Shown here: positions 6,948 through 9,470 of the stretch, piece by piece
Layout: each line of letters starts with the position of its first letter
Numbering within the stretch: position 1 is the stretch's first letter
Assembly (NCBI GenBank): GCA_023437865.1
Contig: JAEZFE010000382.1
Coordinates: forward strand, 1 to 9,470
Source of the DNA: Pseudomonadota bacterium
Lineage (GTDB): Bacteria > Pseudomonadota > Alphaproteobacteria > Rhodospirillales > Magnetospirillaceae
DNA: 9,470 nucleotides
Direction of reading: 5' to 3'
Translations under genes and position numbers: made by a program
Notes under the pieces: model-generated
Seen by the model: the letters and a program-made list of their open reading frames with translations, nothing else
What the model was told of the DNA's origin: nothing
The model's database searches: none

Positions 6948-8993
6948 GCGGCCCTCGCGCCGCCATGCGGCCAGCAAGCCGCCGAGGACAAGGAGAATCA
7001 GGGCCAGAGCCGGGGTGAGCGGGATTTCCCGTACGCCGGTCACGGTGTGGTCGCCCCGCGCGACCAGGCCGATCCAGTCGCGACCTGCGGCAATGCGATC
7101 GGGACCAGTACGGCGGAGGTCAGGCATTCCTTCGGTAACGAAGCGCACCGACCCTCCGGTGGCCTCGGCCACCGGGGCCAGCCCCTCGGTGGTGGCGGTT
7201 ACTTCGGCATTCTCCAGTGGCGCCAGACTGCCCGCTGCGGCGATGGCGGTGTGGCTGCCGTCTTCCACCTTCCACAGGCCAGGCTGGTCCACTGCCAGCG
7301 TGGCGGTGGCGCGGCCATCCTGGTGATCCTCGATTGGAGCCTGCAAGGTGGAGCCGTCAGGCCGGGTGATGGTGACGTCGGGCGGCGGCGGTTGTAGCGA
7401 GCGGCGCACCACATCGAGCTTGTCGCCGCGGATTTCGGCGGCCAGGGCTTCCTCTTCCAGCTCCGGCTCCTTCATCAGCCAGTGGGCGAGGCGGCGCAGC
7501 AATTCGTCATGGGGGCCGCCGCCCTCATAGCCGCGCGTCCACAGCCAGATGGTGTCGGACAACAATTGCGCCACGCGGCCCTCGCCCACCTTGTCGAGGA
7601 TCAGCAGCGGGCGCCCCTCGAAGCCGGTCAGCACGGTGGTGCCACGCCGCTGGGTGACCGTCACCTGCCGCATCCATGATCCCCAGCTCGGCTCCTCGCC
7701 GCCGCCGGGCAGGGACGCGGTGACCGGGTGGCGTCTTCCCGTGTCGCTGATCTTAGGCTTGAGCGCCTGATTGATCAGCGTGCCCGTGGGCTCGGCGGGA
7801 AGGATGTCGCCGAGTGGCGAGTCGAACAACCCTCCCGGCTCGGCGAATTCAGGGCCCACGGCGGCCAGCAACGCGCCGCCCTTGCGCACGTACTCAGCCA
7901 AGGCATGGTAATAGGCGGTGGTCAACACGCCTCGCCGGCGGTAGCGGTCGAACACCACCAGATCGAAGTCGCTCAGCTTTTCCTCGAACAATTCGCGTAC
8001 CGGGAAGGTGATCAATGCCAGTTCCCGGATCGGCGTGCGGTCGTCCTTCTCCGGCGGGCGCTGGATGGTGAAGTGAACCAAGTCGACCGCCGGGTCGGCC
8101 TTCAGCAAGTTGCGCCAGGTGCGCTCGCCGGCATGGGGCTCGCCCGAAATCAGCAGGACCTTCAGGCGGTCGCGCACGCCGGAAATGCCCAAGGCGGCGC
8201 GGTTGTTAAGCAATGTCAGCTCGCCCGGCGCCGCCTCGGCATCCAGTTCCACCACCGTTGTGCCGGCATGGCGCACGGGAATGTCGACCGAGGCCTCGCG
8301 GTTGGCGGGGAACGTGCCGGCCAGATAGGGCTGGCCATCCACCCGGATTGCGACCGTGACGTTGCCGCTGAACCCGGGCTCCTCGACCTTCAGCCCGACG
8401 GTGGCGGTCTTGCCCACCAGCGCATAGCCCGGCGACTTGGTCAGCACCAGCCGGCGGTCGCGCTCGCCTTTCGCTCCCGAGACCAGGGCATGAACCGGTG
8501 CGCCGAGCTCGGCGGCTATGTCGGCTGGGATGTCGTGGACGCGGCCATCGGTGATCATGATCACACCGGCCAGCCGGCGGCGCGGCACGTCGGCCAGGGC
8601 GTGGGTTGCGGCGGTGAACAGCCGGGTGCCTTCGTCGCCGCCGCCATTGGTCACCCGCTCTACCCGCACATCCAAATCGGGCTGGCGGGCCAGCCGCTCT
8701 GTGATTTGGGTCAGGGCTGCTTCGGTCTGGGCCGGGCGCTGGCCGATTTTCTGCGATGCCGATTCGTCGACCACTACCAGCGCTACGTCCGGCAGCGGGC
8801 GGCGTTCCTCGGTGACCAGCCGGGGATTGGCCAGCGCCAGCACCAGCACGGCCAGCGGGATCAACCGCAGCCATGCGCCGCGCGCCCGCCGTACCGCGGC
8901 CAGAGCCCATACGGCCAGGGCCAGCACCGCCAAACCGCCGAGGGCGGGCCACGGGATCAGCGGCGCGAAGCCGATGGCGGCAAGGGCGTTCAT
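6945..8993 (-). CDS. Large membrane protein with vWA-like and glutamine-amidotransferase-like domains
   Basis: 682 residues. Two N-terminal TM segments (about 13-33 and 41-57) are followed by a vWA-like domain (about 68-175) with a MIDAS-type DESAS (D76, S78, S80) and ITDG (147-150). Then comes a beta-rich Ig-like stretch (about 180-270), a Rossmann/class I glutamine-amidotransferase-like domain (about 276-508, with LKVLLISG and YVRKGGALLAAVGP), and a beta-rich C-terminal domain closed by one TM (about 658-676) and RREGR. Most of the chain should be periplasmic. I found no cysteine anywhere, so amidotransferase chemistry is impossible and the fold must serve another purpose. The ATG overlaps the DUF4159 stop (ATGA, 8990-8993). 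Such proteins follow DUF4159 in alphaproteobacterial operons with MoxR AAA ATPases and DUF58 proteins, resembling Bat/Moco-type vWA complexes linked to envelope stress or metal/cofactor loading. The exact role is unknown. Confidence 0.85.
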   Translation of the reverse strand: MNALAAIGFAPLIPWPALGGLAVLALAVWALAAVRRARGAWLRLIPLAVLVLALANPRLVTEERRPLPDVALVVVDESASQKIGQRPAQTEAALTQITERLARQPDLDVRVERVTNGGGDEGTRLFTAATHALADVPRRRLAGVIMITDGRVHDIPADIAAELGAPVHALVSGAKGERDRRLVLTKSPGYALVGKTATVGLKVEEPGFSGNVTVAIRVDGQPYLAGTFPANREASVDIPVRHAGTTVVELDAEAAPGELTLLNNRAALGISGVRDRLKVLLISGEPHAGERTWRNLLKADPAVDLVHFTIQRPPEKDDRTPIRELALITFPVRELFEEKLSDFDLVVFDRYRRRGVLTTAYYHALAEYVRKGGALLAAVGPEFAEPGGLFDSPLGDILPAEPTGTLINQALKPKISDTGRRHPVTASLPGGGEEPSWGSWMRQVTVTQRRGTTVLTGFEGRPLLILDKVGEGRVAQLLSDTIWLWTRGYEGGGPHDELLRRLAHWLMKEPELEEEALAAEIRGDKLDVVRRSLQPPPPDVTITRPDGSTLQAPIEDHQDGRATATLAVDQPGLWKVEDGSHTAIAAAGSLAPLENAEVTATTEGLAPVAEATGGSVRFVTEGMPDLRRTGPDRIAAGRDWIGLVARGDHTVTGVREIPLTPALALILLVLGGLLAAWRREGR

Positions 8994-9470
8994 CGTCCAA
9001 GACGCTCCAGGATGGCCGGCAGGTGCACCTGGTCGGCCTTGTAATTGCCGGTCATGGCGTACATGACCAGATTCACGCCGAAGCGCATGGCCAGTTCGCG
9101 CTGGCGTTCGCCGCCGGGCACGGTGGCAAACAGGGCGCGGCCCTTATCGTCCACGGCCCAGGCGGCGGCCCAATCGGCGCCGCCCACCACCACCGGCGAA
9201 ACGCCGTCATTGGCCGCACCCTGGCTGTCGGCCACCCATACGCCGCTGCCTTCGAAGCGGCCGGGCATCTCCTTGAGAAGATAGAACGACCGGGTCAGCA
9301 CGTGCTCCTCGGTCACCGGGGCCAGCGGTGGGATGGCGAGCCCCTGGGTGATGGTCTTCAATTTGGCGGCATCGGTGCCGCCGGTGGCGTCGGCGCCAGC
9401 GCCGGTGTCGAATACGATCAGCCCGCCCGCCTTCATGTAGGCGTTCAGCTTTTCCGCCGCCTTGGCCGAC
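8990..9470 (-). CDS. DUF4159-containing protein, C-terminal part (runs off the window)
   Basis: 159 residues are visible and the frame stays open to the right edge, so the N-terminus is missing. The visible part carries the DUF4159 hallmarks: KAGGLIVFDTG near the start, then VTEEHVLTRSFYLLKEMPGR (Leu-Thr-x-Ser-Phe-Tyr-Leu-Leu followed by Pro-Gly-Arg), and GVNLVMYAMTGNYKADQVH near the end. Full-length members in this group usually begin with a BatA-like N-terminal double TM region followed by a long periplasmic part; that portion would lie beyond 9470. The internal ATG at 9436 is not the start, because coding continues upstream in frame (AAEKLNAY before it). The gene is coupled to the downstream vWA/amidotransferase-like gene by ATGA. 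DUF4159 has a Rossmann-like fold of unknown activity. Confidence 0.85.
   Translation of the reverse strand, partial: SAKAAEKLNAYMKAGGLIVFDTGAGADATGGTDAAKLKTITQGLAIPPLAPVTEEHVLTRSFYLLKEMPGRFEGSGVWVADSQGAANDGVSPVVVGGADWAAAWAVDDKGRALFATVPGGERQRELAMRFGVNLVMYAMTGNYKADQVHLPAILERLGR

Noticed and set aside
7728..9044. 438-codon open frame on the plus strand
   Set aside because: It is antisense to the 682-residue membrane protein and the DUF4159 gene. Its translation is Gly/Gln/His/Arg-rich without domain motifs, while the minus-strand frames show clear motifs and ATGA coupling.
6945..9470. vWA/DUF4159 operon as a new defence or toxin system
   Set aside because: Its features match the widespread MoxR-DUF58-DUF4159 membrane operon. 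Nothing here shows a nuclease, a toxin or a phage-sensing domain.

Overview
The window looks like a high-GC alphaproteobacterial chromosome. The best guess is a Rhodospirillales or Magnetospirillum-like organism, judged from codon use and the gene set: an M23-bactofilin shape pair, a DUF2934 protein, a TPR-glycosyltransferase and a DUF4159/vWA membrane operon. The genus is inferred and was not tested. Genes fill about 95 % of the window. I see no rRNA, tRNA, CRISPR array or insertion sequence.

Positions 1-2396, plus strand, are the end of a phage or prophage-derived module. It holds the tail of an unidentified gene, a complete terminase large subunit with ATPase and nuclease motifs, a 101-residue membrane-anchored coiled-coil protein, and a 154-residue SleB-type cell wall hydrolase without a signal peptide. 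All junctions are ATGA overlaps or an 11-base gap with a strong Shine-Dalgarno, so this reads as one transcript. The last two genes look like a lysis pair. No portal or capsid gene follows the terminase; host-type genes in the opposite orientation begin 43 bases after the hydrolase.

Positions 2440-3948 hold a minus-strand TPR protein with a GT9-like glycosyltransferase domain and a 144-base divergent intergenic region. Positions 3949-4179 encode a small plus-strand DUF2934 protein with a histone-H1-like Lys/Ala/Pro tail. It converges with corA, leaving only 4 bases between the stop codons.

Positions 4184-6810, minus strand, form a probable operon read in the order M23 endopeptidase, bactofilin, CorA. 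The M23 protein is a membrane-anchored coiled-coil enzyme with all metal ligands present, and its stop overlaps the bactofilin start by 20 bases. A cytoskeletal bactofilin scaffold paired with a periplasmic peptidoglycan endopeptidase is a known cell-shape arrangement. The 134-base region upstream carries a candidate promoter, a perfect 14-base palindrome over its -35 box, and a 7-of-8 match to a CtrA box.

Positions 6945-9470, minus strand, are the end of a second operon: the C-terminus of a DUF4159 protein, then a 682-residue membrane protein with a vWA-like domain and a cysteine-free glutamine-amidotransferase-like fold. Related operons usually start with a MoxR AAA ATPase and a DUF58 protein, which would lie beyond the right edge.

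No wholly new system is evident. The points most worth following are the M23-bactofilin-corA unit and its upstream sites, the terminase/lysis module that ends abruptly at host genes, and the DUF2934 protein with a nucleic-acid-binding-like tail.
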